From assembly GCF_041146395.1 (NCBI RefSeq), contig NC_090989.1:285249343-285313342 (forward strand): a stretch of 64,000 nucleotides of DNA. The letters run 5' to 3'. Under the pieces are notes generated by a model that had not been told where the DNA came from, did no database searches, and saw only the letters and a list, made by a program, of their open reading frames with translations. Positions within the stretch are counted from its first letter, which is position 1. Every line of letters begins with the position of its first letter. Source of the DNA: Eulemur rufifrons (taxonomy: Eukaryota; Chordata; Mammalia; Primates; Lemuridae). This document shows, in pieces, positions 49,690 to 61,419 of this stretch. Both the position numbers and the translations under genes were made by a program.

Positions 49690-49860
49690 TGATTTAGGAT
49701 TTCTGTGTGGGTCTGATTTACATGAGATTTTTAAGCATAATTAGAAATGCAGGGAGCTTTGTGTCTCACCTCCCCTCAACTATTTATGGCATGATATGCA
49801 GATGAGAGAGCTATGAATATTAACGAGGGGAGTGCTGCCCGCCGCTGTCTTTAACGAGTC
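49690..49860. promoter_or_regulatory. Candidate conserved non-coding element
   Basis: AT-rich text contains 'aagcataattagaaatgcag', 'ctatttatggcatgatatgcagatga' and 'gaatattaacg', giving homeodomain, POU-like and CDX-like cores. It lies in GC-rich intron and is not recognised as a repeat. Confidence 0.35.
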
Positions 49861-51479
49861 GGGTGACCGACAGGCCCCCGCGCGCCAGGCGCCCCCAGAG
49901 CCCGCCTCTGCCCCCAGCTCCTGGGGTCTTCCCGCCTTCAGGGCCCCCTCCCCCAGGCCACTCTGGGCCCTCCCCTGCCCATCCGGGAGCTGCCCCACCT
50001 GTGGGCCGGGGGCAGGGGAGACCCTGCCGCGTGCTCCTCGCGTGACTAAGCTGTGCCTGGGGGACAGGCTCTCCTAGCTCATGTTATCTGAATGACAAAT
50101 ATGGGTGAGGGAGGTTGCTGGCTCCTCTCAAAACACTGCTCTATTCCTTGGAAACTTTCTAGAACCGTTTGTGGCTCGTGGGAGCATCACACAGTGCCGG
50201 GCACAGCGGAGGGGTCATTGGTCTCTGGGGGCTGCTCCTCACCCAGCCCCCCCCCGCCCGCCGCTACTGCTCTTCTGAGTGGTTGGCATGGCTGGTTTTG
50301 CTGTGTTTTGTGTGGCCCCCGATCCCCAACCCCCGACCCCTGAGAAGGTCAAAATGTTTTGAGAGTGAAGATCAGAGACACACGTTGGTGGCAGCTGTAC
50401 CCCTGGCCTTGGTGGCCCTGCCGGGGCCTGGGTGGGGTTGGGGCAGCCACATACTGCTCGTACCTGAGGACTGACAGGCAGAACTTTGAGTTTGCAGATG
50501 GTGGCAGCCGCCCTTCTCCACCTGAAGAACAAAGCTTCCAGGCAAACGCTCGTCAGCGCAGTTAAAGCGGCTTCATGGTGGAGGTCCGGGGTGGCGGCTG
50601 CCCGGGGGTCTGGCTGAACGGAGGGGCTCGCCCGTGCCCGTGCCCACTGCAGCATGGCTCTTCCCCGCCTCCCTGCTGGGCAACCCACCCGCGACTCCCT
50701 TGACCCTGACGCTGGGGGCCCGTGTGGAACAGCCCAGCGGAACAGCCAGTGCAAAGGCCGATGGAATTCTCGTCCCTGCGGCTGCGTTCTGGGGGCCTCG
50801 GTGACTTGGGGTCTGCAGGGCGGGGGCCAGTCCTTGCCTTCTGGCTTTTCTTACTGGATGAGTGAAGACCACCTGGGAGGGTGGTGACCAGGTGCCTGGA
50901 CGCAGCTGCCTTGGCAGGAGGCTCACTGTGTCTGTGCCTCAGTTTCCTCGTCTGGGGCGGCTGGGGAGCAAGCACACAGCGCGTGCAGTGGGGGGTGACG
51001 GGTGGTGTGGGGACTGCAGGGAGAGGGCTCCTGGCAGCTGAGACCTGGCCCCAGAGCGCCTGCGTCTGCCTGCCTGGGGGCTCATTAGTGGCCGGCCCTG
51101 CTGGGCAGCCTCCACCCTGGAGGGGTTGGCCTCCCGGGCCCCGTGGGCAGGGCTTTGCACCCTTAGGGACGAGGTGGAAGCAGACTGAGGCCACAGCGGG
51201 GCAACCCCTAGCTGTCCTCCTGGTCCCCGAGTCCTCACGGTGCCCCAGGCCTCCCGTCCTGGGGGCCAGAGCCTGGGATCCGCCTGCAGGAGGGGTCCTG
51301 GGCTGTTGCCGGGTCTCCTCCGGGAGGGGCGGGCTGCGCTGGGCTGGCCCTGTGGGGCTTCTGTGGGGGCAGGCCTCCCTGCGGGGCGCGGGGCAGCGGA
51401 GTGTCCTCCTTTCCCTGCAGAACGTCCCCACGTCCCGCCTGCCGTCCTCTCCTGTGTGTTTAACGGCTGTTTCCCGAGG

Positions 51480-51560
51480 TCCAGAACCTCTTATTAGATT
51501 GGTAAAATTAAATCCTGCAAAATAATTTTATTTAATTTAATCTCTCTCTCCGCCTTTCGC
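51480..51560. promoter_or_regulatory. Short AT-rich island
   Basis: About 60 bases of very AT-rich text (attggtaaaattaaatcctgcaaaataattttatttaattt) stand in GC-rich DNA. Possible regulatory element or nuclear-matrix-type AT tract; function unknown. Confidence 0.25.
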
Positions 51561-53489
51561 TCGCTGGTGATGATCCTGGGGAAACCAAGTGCCGTCCTTG
51601 CGGGCCGTGCTCGCGCCTGGGACTCAACCCAGGGACGTGGGGGTTCCCTGGGACTCCGGGCAGGACCTCCAGGCTGTGGGGGTGTGACTGGGGTGGGGTC
51701 CTGGAAAAGGGGGCCCCTCCTCGAGGGACAGCCACCCCGTCCCTGTCCTCTGGCCTGGTGGATGCCCTCAGTGTGGTCTCGTGCCTGCTGGACCCCAGTG
51801 GCCGCCCCAACCTGGGCACCATGGGGACAGCCCCTCCGCCAGCCACGGCCCCGCCCCGCGTGCCCGTCCAGAGGGCTCCTCCTTCCACCCACCTGCGGCG
51901 CCCGGCAGGGGATCCGCTGGACCCGCCACAGGCCCAAGACTTGTCGATCTGGACTTGAGCCATTCTCAGGAGAGGCCTGTGGGCTCGGAGCAGCCCCTCC
52001 TCCTCCTCTGTGTGTCTCCGTGTGGGGTGGGGGCACCCCGAGGCTGGCACAACTGCAGGAACTGAACTTGGGCTCTGGGTGGTCTGCAGAGGTTTCCCAA
52101 AGTGGGTTCCACTCAGAGGCCCATCACGAGGGGCTGTTCTTGGTGCGGCTGCTTTGCGGGTGGCTGGGGAACAGAGAGCTCTGGTTTCCTGGCTCCTCAG
52201 AACCTTCCACAAGCAGATGGGCATGGTGCTCTCACGATGCAGGCGAACCGGGACACAAGGGGATGGGGAAACTGAGTCACAGAAAGGAGGTGTGGTCGTA
52301 GAGCAGGGCTAGCCCCGCTGTGCTGGGAGGGGAGGAGGCCCTGCTGTCCCAGAGCCAGGCTTGGTCCGTCCCCTCCTCAGCAGACAGCCCTGCACGCAGC
52401 CGGGGGCCCACTGAGGCCCTGGCCCCCCTCTGGCTGCAGCCCGCGGGTCCGCCGTGGCCGCGTCTGCTTTCAGGGCCCTGGGAGCGTAGCCAAGCCTTCG
52501 TTTTATTCTCCCGTCTAAAGTTCAGCTTTGTTCTCGAGGCTTCGAAGAAAGCAACCTAAAACCCGCTCCTGTCCGGCTTTCGGCGGCTGGGTGTGGGGTG
52601 GCAGGCTCACGGCACAGGTGGCTTGAGGACAAGGTAGCAAAAGCACCAGTTGTCCTCGGTCCCTGGGGACCACGATGGCCCTGTCACCTTCCAGGGGAAT
52701 AATGGTCCCTTCTCTGGGGCAGCAGGTCTGGCCCAGCCCTGGGGGGCAGGCTCCGAGGTGCAGAGGTGGGCTGGGCCGGGCCAGGCTTGGCGCGGATGGA
52801 GACACCCACCCGGGCACCCTGCGGAGGGCCACCCTCCTGCTCAGGTCACTGCAGGAAGGACGTCGCTGGCTTCCATGCACCAGGCTTGGGCTGCGGGCTT
52901 CACAGGTGTCCTCTCCTTCTGCCCCCGTGACCACCTGAGTGTAAACTGTGACCCGATTCACAGGTCCCGGTGCCCACGGGACCGAGGACTGCAAGCCAGC
53001 CAGTGGCTCCAAGAGCCCGCACTGTCCCTTGCTCTCGGTGTCACACCCAGCGCTGGCCTGCCCCACCCTGGGCAGTTGGGACCTGTGCATAGCACACCAC
53101 TCTGGCCTCTGCGTGCCCCGGCCAGGCTGAGCCACTCCTGTAATGGCCCGAGAGCCCCCGCCCCGCTCAGGTGACCCCACCTCCCTTGGGGTGAGGTGGA
53201 TGACCTGTGCCATGTGTCACCGGCCATGACAGCCCCTCTTGAGTGGCCCTGGCCGGCTGTGCCTAGCATTTAGTCAGTCACCCACCAGGTACTGGATAGA
53301 CCCGGCCCTGCCCTTGCTGAGCTCACTAGGGGCTCCTGGCAGACTTCCTGGAGGAGGCAGCAACTAAGCAGGGAGCTGAAGGTGGAGGGTGTGGCTGGGG
53401 GGTGACAGCTGAGCCCGAGTCTCCTCAGCTCTTCAGCACTGCTGAGCACGGGCCATTTCATCATCAAAACACCAGGCGCAATGCCGTCT

Positions 53490-53502
53490 GGGGGGGGGGG
53501 GG
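53490..53502 (+). repeat. G13 homopolymer
   Basis: Thirteen consecutive G residues. Prone to length error. Confidence 0.85.
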
Positions 53503-53774
53503 CCTGTGCCGGCGGCTTCCCCACACCCGGCTTGCCTCCTGCTCCTGTTGGGGGCTGTCGGTCTGTCTGGTGTTCAGAAGCGGAGCCCGCGGTGCGGTGC
53601 GTGAATAGGCTCCGCAGATTGGGGGGAGGGGACCCTGGAGTGAGCAGCAGGGTGGTGTCACCTCCCCTGCACCAGGCCTGTGCTGGGGGCCACAGGTCCT
53701 CTGCTGGGGGGAGCAAGTCCACCTCTCAAGCCTGGACCCTGCTCCCCTTCTTTGGGGTAGTTATGCTCTTGCCG

Positions 53775-53900
53775 GGGTCACGGTTGGTGGCAGGTGGGGA
53801 AACTGAGGCTGGGCAGTCCAGTGGTTTGCCCCAGGGCCCATGCGGTTCGGCAGCGGGGGGTGAGCCTGTCCTCTGGAGCGGGCCTGGGGCCGGCCACCAA
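53775..53900 (-). repeat. MIR-like fragment
   Basis: The text 'ggtggcaggtggggaaactgaggctgggcagtccagtggtttgcccca' follows the reverse-complement MIR core. Confidence 0.5.
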
Positions 53901-54394
53901 CGCTGTCGTGCCTGCCCCTCCCAGAAAAAGGCTCAATAAGGGTCAGACGCTGCGCACCCCTCGGGCAGGCAGCACGGCCAGGTTCCAGCTGAGCGAGTGG
54001 GCCGCGAGACTGGCACAGCCGAGTGTGCCCGAGCAGTGGGCGCCTCTGCTGCCACCTCTGCTGGGACCCGCCAGGGCCCGGCGGTCCTTCCAGCTCCTGG
54101 TTGCCGGCCCACAAAGTTGCTCTTTTCTGAAAGTGCCAGGAGGGGCCTGGGGCGTGGGGTGGGGACGGGTTTGGGGCTGCGCCAGCCGGGCCAGCTGTTC
54201 TGGGACCCCAGCAGGGCAGGGGACATGGCCAGTCCCCCAGGAGGGGTGGTGGCAGCGTGGCGCAGGGTGCTGCCCCTCTTCCTGCCCCTTTCCCGGGCTC
54301 CCTGGCTGAGCTCCCTCCCCTCCCTCACCCGGCCCCCCTCGCCCTCCCACGGCCCTCGCCAGCCCTGCCCGCCCTGGAGGAGTTAAGCTCCTTG

Positions 54395-54735
54395 CCAGCC
54401 CTGCAGACTGTTTGGAATAGTTTAAATGCTTTGACACTGGGCTGTCCTGGAAGGCCAGGAGGCAGTTTACTGGGTAATTCATATGCAAAACTGCACCATA
54501 AATTTCCAGGCTGTCTCAGTTGCCGTGGCACCGCGAAGCATTTCTCCGCGTACAGTACAGTATTTCTGCCATCTTTGTTTGCATTGCAGTGAGTCATCAA
54601 AAGTCTGTCTTGTACCAACACCCGGAGCCGCGCATTCCTCTGGCACCGGCGCTCCACTGTTTTTAAAGCCGGGGCTGGGAGCTGGCATTTACTTCGGCTC
54701 CCGAATCAAAGGCGGCCATTCATTCCCGAGAGCTG
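54395..54735 (+). promoter_or_regulatory. Candidate upstream control region of an alternative NACC2 promoter
   Basis: About 340 bases of AT-richer, non-repeat-like sequence lie directly before a CpG-rich segment. It holds an octamer-like ATGCAAAA (54483-54490), a SOX-like ctttgtt (54573-54579) and a perfect AP-1 site TGAGTCAT (54590-54597). It may be an enhancer or proximal promoter. Function is inferred. Confidence 0.4.
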
Positions 54736-54739
54736 CCTG

Positions 54740-55018
54740 AATGTTCGTCTGCATCCGGCCGCTTCATTGAGATGCGGTGCGCTGCCCGGGAGAGCCGGCC
54801 TGGGTGCAGCTGAGCTGCGGCGGCCCGCGCCCCGCGCTCTGCCCTCCTCCTCCTCCCCCTCCCGCTCCCCTCCCCGGCTCCTCGCGCCCTCCCCACCCTG
54901 GGGCTCCCGCTCCGTTTGCTGCATTCCCGGAGCAGCTGGGCAGGCGGGCTGGCGTGCGGGGAGCCTGCCCTGCCGGGCGGAGCGGGCAGTGTCGGGCCGC
55001 CGGCCGCAGCGGCCGAAG
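54740..55018 (+). other. NACC2: Possible alternative non-coding first exon of NACC2
   Basis: A CpG-rich segment ends in an excellent splice donor, CCGAAG|GTAGGTCT, at 55018/55019, about 1.1 kb upstream of the NACC2 exon 2 acceptor. The start is a guess at the edge of the CpG-rich text. An ATG at 54772 opens only a 13-residue frame, so no N-terminal extension of the main protein results. No transcript evidence is available here, so this is a hypothesis. It could also be an enhancer-associated CpG island. Confidence 0.4.
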
Positions 55019-56122
55019 GTAGGTCTCCCTGCTGGCCGGTGCCCATGGCCGGCCGGGCCGGCAACTTCTCTGAGGCAGGGCCACTGCGGGCCACTCTGCG
55101 TGGCGCCCACCTGCCCAACTCCTGGCGCAGGATGGCTCCGCCCTCCTCCCGGCGCCCGGCGCCTCTGCGGCCGCCGCACTTTCCTCCCGCGGGACACAGC
55201 GGCCCTTTGTGCGGCCCTGCAGAGTTGGCCGGCGCCTTCGCTGGCGCCCCCGCCCCCCTGCGCAGAGACGGGCACAGATAAACAGCCGCGGCCGCCCTGC
55301 CTCCCCTGCCCGGGTGCCATGGCTCAGGGCTGGGACCCCTTGAGTCACCTGGGCTGGGATCGAGCCAGCGGGGATTGGCCGAGTCCAGAGCGGGTGAGGG
55401 GGGGCGCCCAACTCCAGCGGCCCTGGCTGGCGGCTGCAGCACCCGGGTTGGACCTGGGTTGGGGTCCCAGCCGGGAGGACAGAGTGCAGAGGGGCGCGCC
55501 CGGGAGGTCTCCCCGCACAGAGGACGCAGGAGCCTCTCAGAGTTCTCCGGCTTCGGCTCACTTCCCCGACCCCCTTCCCCACCCGCGGGGGGCCGGGCCC
55601 TGGGGGGAGGTGGCCGGACACTTGCCCTGGTTACCCCGAGGGGCCGGAAGGGAAACACACCAGAAACTGAGCGCCTGCGAGAGCCCCCACCCGCCCCTCC
55701 TGGGAAGGCAGTGCCGGGGGCTGCGTGGAGGGCTGCGAACTTTTTCCTGGGAGAGGAGCTGCTGCCGACCCTGTCGGGACGCGGCCCCGCACGCGCCCCT
55801 GTCCCGTCCCGTCCTGCCACGGCTTCAGGCCTCTGTCCTCGCCTTCTGCCGCGATGGGGTGTCCGAAGCCCCCTCCTAGGGGTCCAGCGGGGTAGTGCAG
55901 TTCGGGTCTATGCAGCCAAGCCCTTTGAGTCATCTTGTCCCTCCGCTGGGGTCCCCAGGGACCTTCTCTGGACTGTCCCAGCAGGGAGGGGCTGGGGGCA
56001 GGCGTGCGTGGGGAGGGCTCGCCCTTCCCAGGCCCCTCTCGGGGGAGGGGTGCGGAGACGGTGGCCGGATGGGAGCCCTTGTCCGGCCAGGGAACTGACC
56101 GCCGTGTCCCCCACCCCCGCAG

Positions 56123-56184
56123 ATGTGCCCCGCTCGGGCCGCCCCGCGCTGAGAGTCTGAGGCCCGCCCCAGCCAGCGCCCGCC
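56123..56184 (+). other. NACC2: NACC2 exon 2, 5' UTR part with a 9-codon uORF
   Basis: The exon opens directly after the acceptor ccccgcag with ATG. That frame (MCPARAAPR) stops at TGA 56150-56152, 32 bases before the main ATG. A TGA at 56158-56160 is in frame with the main CDS, so the main protein cannot extend upstream in this exon. Confidence 0.7.
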
Positions 56185-57067
56185 ATGTCTCAGATGCTGC
56201 ACATCGAGATCCCCAACTTCGGGAACACCGTGCTCGGCTGCCTCAACGAGCAGCGCCTGCTGGGCCTCTACTGCGATGTGTCCATCGTGGTCAAGGGCCA
56301 GGCCTTCAAGGCCCACCGGGCCGTCCTGGCCGCCAGCAGCCTCTACTTCCGCGACCTGTTCAGCGGCAACAGCAAGAGCGCGTTCGAGCTGCCGGGCTCG
56401 GTGCCGCCCGCCTGCTTCCAGCAGATCCTGTCCTTCTGCTACACGGGCCGGCTCACCATGACGGCCAGCGAGCAGCTCGTGGTCATGTACACGGCCGGCT
56501 TCCTGCAGATCCAGCACATCATCGAGCGCGGCACAGACCTCATGTTCAAGGTGAGCTCGCCCCACTGCGACTCGCAGACAGCCGTGATCGAGGACGCCAG
56601 CTCCGAGCCCCAGAGCCCCTGCAACCAGCTGCAGCCTGCCGCCGCCGGCCCCTACGCCGCGTCCCCCTCGGTGCCCATCCCGCTGCTGGCCCGTGTGAAG
56701 CATGAAGCCGTGGAGCTGCCGCCGGCCGCCGGCCCAGGCCTGGCCTCCAAGCGCCCGCTGGAGACGGGGCCCCGGGACAGCGTGGCGGGGGCCGCGGGGG
56801 CTGCGGTGGTGGCGGGCGCGGCCCCCCTCAAACTGCCCCGCGTCTCCTACTATGGGGTGCCCGGCCTGGCCACCCTTGTCCCTGGCATCCAGCAGGTGCC
56901 CTACCCCCAGGGGGAGCGCGCCAGCCCGGGGGCCAGCAGCCTGCCCACCACCGACAGCCCCACCTCGTACCACAACGAGGAGGACGAGGAGGACGACGAG
57001 GCCTACGACACCATGGTGGAGGAGCAGTACGGCCAGGTGTACATCAAGGCCTCGGGCAGCTACGCAG
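56185..57067 (+). CDS. NACC2: NACC2 coding exon 2: BTB/POZ domain, residues 1-294 (partial gene)
   Basis: This exon encodes the N-terminal half of NACC2 (BTB-BEN repressor, also called RBB), a nuclear factor known to repress transcription, including the MDM2 promoter, through NuRD-type corepressors. The protein begins [20 protein letters not shown]. The BTB/POZ fold spans about residues 20-125, with the signature [20 protein letters not shown] (30-49) and YTGRLTM (86-92). A proline/alanine-rich linker follows. It contains VKHE (171-174), a SUMOylation-type motif, and an acidic stretch [12 protein letters not shown] (264-275). The start has G at -3, and an in-frame stop lies 27 bases upstream. 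The exon ends at 57067 in phase 1 at donor GCAG|GTAACG. The full human protein is about 587 residues; the BEN-domain exons lie beyond the window. Codon use is very GC-rich, which creates long shadow frames on both strands. Confidence 0.96.
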
Positions 57068-57180
57068 GTAACGCGGCCGGGCCAGGACGGCTGGGTACGG
57101 GTCGAGCCCCCTCTGTGAACCAAGGAGTTCAGACTTGAGCCCAGGGGACGGGCGGCCGCGGGAGACTGGTTAGACCTGCA

Positions 57181-57212
57181 GTGCGGGTGCGGGTGCGGGT
57201 GCGGGTGCGGGG
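57181..57212 (+). repeat. (GTGCGG)5 hexamer repeat
   Basis: Five perfect copies of GTGCGG lie 113 bases after the NACC2 exon 2 donor. The G runs could form a G-quadruplex. Confidence 0.92.
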
Positions 57213-57231
57213 AGGGCCCAGCGTCCTCTGG

Positions 57232-57330
57232 ACAGGTGAGGAAACTGAGGGCTTCAGTGGCCCATGGACCTGCCTGAGGGCTCAAGGCCTCAGTTTCCTA
57301 TCCGTGAAATGCCTGGTGCTGTGTACGCCC
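57232..57330. repeat. MIR-like fragments, possibly an inverted pair
   Basis: 'ggacaggtgaggaaactgagg' resembles the reverse MIR core, and 'aaggcctcagtttcctatccgtgaaatg' the forward core, 50 bases apart. Weak and by eye. Confidence 0.35.
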
Positions 57331-60144
57331 TGGAGGTCCCGCCTCCTTGCCCTCTGACCTCAGCTGCTTCCTCACCCGTGAGGTTCCACCTTCACTCTGA
57401 CTTGGGGGCCAAGACCTGCCAGGGGCCGCCAGGAAGCGGCTGTGGTGCGGAATACGTGCCCCCAAGTTCTTCTGTTAGAGGGAGGGCTGCTCCCCCTTTG
57501 GGGACCTGTAACCTCAGGGGTCTGAGATGCCGGCGCCACAGACAGGGGTACAGTCCCCGGAGCGTGTTCAGGGTTTGCCAGGCAGAGCGTCCTGCAGTTG
57601 GGGCCCGGGATTGGGCGTCCCCGCAGCCCGGCCGTGTGCCTGGCCCGGCCGCCTGCGCTGATTTGCATGCGGGACCCGAGCGCAGCGGCCTGGACCTGGG
57701 CTCGGTGCCAGCAGTGGGCGGGCGGCCCCGGGCAGTGTGAGGACTCTTTCCTCCCCTCCGACCCCCACATCCTTGTGCCCTGGTGGGACACTCCCCCACT
57801 TCTGCCTCCCCTCGGTGGTCAGTGCCGTGGGGCAGAGGGAGCCAGGAGCACCGGCTCCTGGTTCAGCCGGGTCCCTCCGCAGCAGCGGTGGTGGCACCTG
57901 GACAGAGGTCCCTGCATGGCCAGCCTGGGAGGGGCCACTGTCCCCCGCAAGCGCCCAGCACCCTGGTTTCTCCCGAGACTCCTCACTCTGATTGAAAGGT
58001 GTATTGCTGTGTGTGCGTGAATTCTGGAGGACGCTAGCCCACAGGCCGTAGATCTTGAAGGCTTTGGTTTTCTTTCCGTGGCAGGCAGCAGGGCTTGGTT
58101 TTTCCTGAGACCAAGAACCGTGCCAGCCACTGAATTGGCCCTTCCAGAGCAGCGAGAACACGTGGCTCTGGCTCAGCCACGCAGCAAGTACAGGACGTAA
58201 ACGCACGTCCCCAATACCGTGCCCGGGGGAGTCTGCCCGGTGTGCACTCTCCTGTCCCTGCCAACAGCCGCCCAGGACCCCCCACCGGGGGCCACGAGAC
58301 TTCAGTCCTGGGCAGACCCCCTGGCGGGCTGGGCACCCCCTGTAGTCCCTGAGGACCCCCCCCACCCCCCCAGTGGCGGCGGCCAGACAGGGCACTACGG
58401 GTGGGTCAGTGCCCAGCACCACGGAGCGGGGAACAGACTCTAGTCTCTAAACGTCTCCCCAGGGTCCTCCCTGCACAAGCCCTGCCGGTCCAGTGTGACC
58501 TTGGCCCCGGCACGTTTGGGACACTGAGGAAAGGTCAGGGTGGCAGGACTGCGGGGATCGCGGTGAAGTCTGACAGCTCATCTCACACACCCGCCCCTTG
58601 GTGCTGGGTCGGCCAGGAGCCCTCGCCGCACCTGCACGGGGACAGCCCACCTGCCTCCGCGGGCTCTCAGGAGCAGGGGGACCGTGCGTGGAAAGGCCGC
58701 AGGGTGCCGGGTCCTGCCCGTGTCGTCAGGAGGCCTTCGTGCCAGCTCCCCGTGCCCAGACGGGGCGCAGGGCCCTCCTGGGGCCCAGGGGCGGGGACCC
58801 CCAGGGCTGTGTTCCCACAGGGGCGTGGCTGTGCCTTGGTGACATGACGGGGTCCCCCGCCTTTGCAGGCGTGTCAATAGTGGGACAGCATGGAGGAAAC
58901 GGGGGGCCGGTGGGGCTGCCCTGCGTCCCCCCAGCCTGCCATACGGTTTGGCTCTGGGTGCTACAGTCTGGGTTTTCTTGTCGTGGTTTTTGTCTTTGGC
59001 AAACCCATAAGTGGGGCAGAGGAAGGGGGTGTGTGAATCTTGGTTGAAATCTAGGTTATTGGCAGTGACGTAGCCGGCGTCACTGGGTGTGCGGGGCAGC
59101 GGTGCCACGCGCTGAGCAGGAAGGCGGGGCCTGTCCCCCGGCACAGAGCTGCCCCTGGGTGCTGCTGGGGTGCCGGCCCCGGCTCCAGGTCCCCTCTGTG
59201 CACGGGGTCTGGGTTTGTCCCGGGAACGACCGCACACCCACCGGGGAGGCGGGTGGCCAGTGCAGGAGCTGGGCAGGTGCTGTCTGTGGACTGGTGGATT
59301 CCAGCGTGTTCTGAGGTGCCCCCATGACAAGCCCCTTCTCGTCTCTGGCCTCAGTTTCCCCACTTGTCAGGTGAGAGTTTGGCCTGAGTGATCTTTGGGG
59401 TCTTCAGTCTAGCGCCGGCCGTGGTGCAGGGGACACGTGAGCCCATTTCTGCCCTGTCTCGTTAGGACCGTTGACAGCATGTCCTGTGTAGTTACCTCTT
59501 ATTGTTGAAATTAAAACCTCACAGGTCAGGTTAATCGCCCCAAAGCGCAGCAGCCCCTGCTGTGTGCTGTGCCGTCGTGGGCTGTCTGTTGCCGTCTCTG
59601 GGCCTTCCCTTCACCCCCTGCCTGTGGTTTTCCCACAGGGGAGGACGTGCAGGTCCTTGCTGTTGGGGAGACGCCACCGGGCAGGTTGTGCTGACGTGTG
59701 CTCAGCCCCCACCGGGGAGGCTCGTCCCACTCTCAGGTTCCCGCTGGGCGCTGCCCGGGGCGCTCTCTGCCGTCCTCCCGAGTCACTGTCCCCACGCACA
59801 GGGGGCTCGGGGCTCGGCCTGCAGGGGCCCGAGCTGTCACTTACAGCGGGCGACTTGCTCCCGGCCCTGTGGCCAGCGCTGATGGGCCACCCGGGGCAGA
59901 GGAGGTGCCGGGGCACAGCAGGGACACAGAGCATGCACCTGTCCCCAAAAGTGGGAGTGCCAGCGCAGTTCCTCCGAGGCCGGCGGTGAGATCTGCCGGG
60001 GGCGAGGCACACGCGTGCTGGGGCCCTGCGCCCTGCGCTGGGGACTGAGACCTGTGCCCCGGGCCCACCCTGATGTGGGGGCGTGTCAGGGCCAGGGACA
60101 GGGAGATGTCTGTGTGTCCCCTGTCCCTGTCAAGGCAGCGGCCT

Positions 60145-60480
60145 AGGCCGGGCGCGGTGGCTCACGCCTGTAATCCTAGCACTCTGGGAGGCCGAGGCGG
60201 GTGGATCGCTCGAGGTCAGGAGTTCGAGACCAGCCTGAGCAAGAGTGAGACCCCGTCTCTACTAAAAATAGAAAGAAATTATATGGACAACTAAAATATA
60301 TATATACAAAAAATTAGCCGGGCATGGTGGTGCATGCCTGTAGTCCCAGCTACTCGGGAGGCTGAGGCAGGAGGATCACTTGAGCCCAGGAGTTTGAGGT
60401 TGCTGTGAGCTAGGCTGAAGCCACGGCACTCACTCTAGCCCGGGCAACAGAGTGAGACTCTGTCTCAAAAAAAAAAAAAA
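60145..60480 (+). mobile_element. Alu, full dimer, strepsirrhine type, sense
   Basis: It has a canonical GGCCGGGCGCGGTGGCTCA head, the lemur-type arm spacer (aaattatatggacaactaaaatatatatata style) and a pure A tail. A perfect 13-bp duplication, aaggcagcggcct, flanks it at 60132-60144 and 60481-60493. It is one of the least diverged elements in the window, so probably young. Confidence 0.96.
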
Positions 60481-61419
60481 AAGGCAGCGGCCTGGTGGGG
60501 TCGGTGCTGGGACTGGACGGTGCCTCTGGGGCCGGCGGGGCAGAGGGCTCCCTGCGTGTCTGGGGCCGCTTCTGTGGTCTCCACTCATTCACGTGTCCCG
60601 TGGGCACATCTGGACCCACAGGTCCAGGCAGTGGTGGCCGACACGGGCATGGCCGCTGCCCTCCCCACTGGGGGGACATACGGCCCAGGACGCGAGACGC
60701 CTCCAGCGTCGGATGAGGCCCCCAGCCCGGCTGCCCTGTGGCACCCTCAGCAGTGACTTTGGGCGGCCAGATGTTTAATTGTCACTGGCAGATGCTGTTC
60801 TCCGTGGCTGTCGAAGACAACGCCGTGGCACTCACACCAGCCACACACTCCACTGTCACCCTTTCCCAGGAGGGACACGTCTGGCCTTGGGGGCTATGAG
60901 CCTGAGAGCTGGTGGCCTGGGCCTCTCGCTCCCCTTCCCTCTGGGGGCCACGCTGCTCCCCGGGCTCTGCCCACGGTGCCCTCCGTGCTGCTCCGGGGGG
61001 CAGGGGACTCGAGCGTTCGTCGCTGCGTGAGGGCTGCCTGAACTTAGAGAAAACCTGGAGAAAGTTGGGACTGCTCAGGGCCCTCGGGAGTCTCCCGTGC
61101 GGCCTCAGCCCAGCTGTCCTCAGGCCGGGACGCTGAGCAGGTGGCTCTGGGGGAGGGTCCTGCACACAGCACACATCTGCCCTGGCTCTGCCGCCCACCC
61201 AGCTCCTGAGAGTTCGGCGGGGGTGGAGGGGGCGTGGTAGAGGCCTGTGAGGTTAGTGCTGGCCGAGGCCTGTCCCCCAGGTGAGCTCCTGGGCTCCAGC
61301 GACCACAGGCCCAGTGTGGAAACGGGGCTCCCGGCTAGGGTGGTCTTGCTTGCAGCTGCCCACCCCTCACAGCTCAGTGCCATCTAGAAGGTTCTCCTGC
61401 CCCATCCGGGAGCAGGGAT

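Noticed and set aside
54720..55820. 366-residue open frame, minus strand, and 370-residue plus frame at 54767
   Set aside because: Both need non-ATG starts or lack domains and lie in CpG-rich DNA. The ATG at 54772 stops after 13 codons.
55930..57285. 451-residue open frame antisense to the NACC2 exon
   Set aside because: A shadow of GC-biased codons in the BTB exon. The sense frame has a clear BTB domain, a start with upstream stop and a splice donor; the antisense has none of these.
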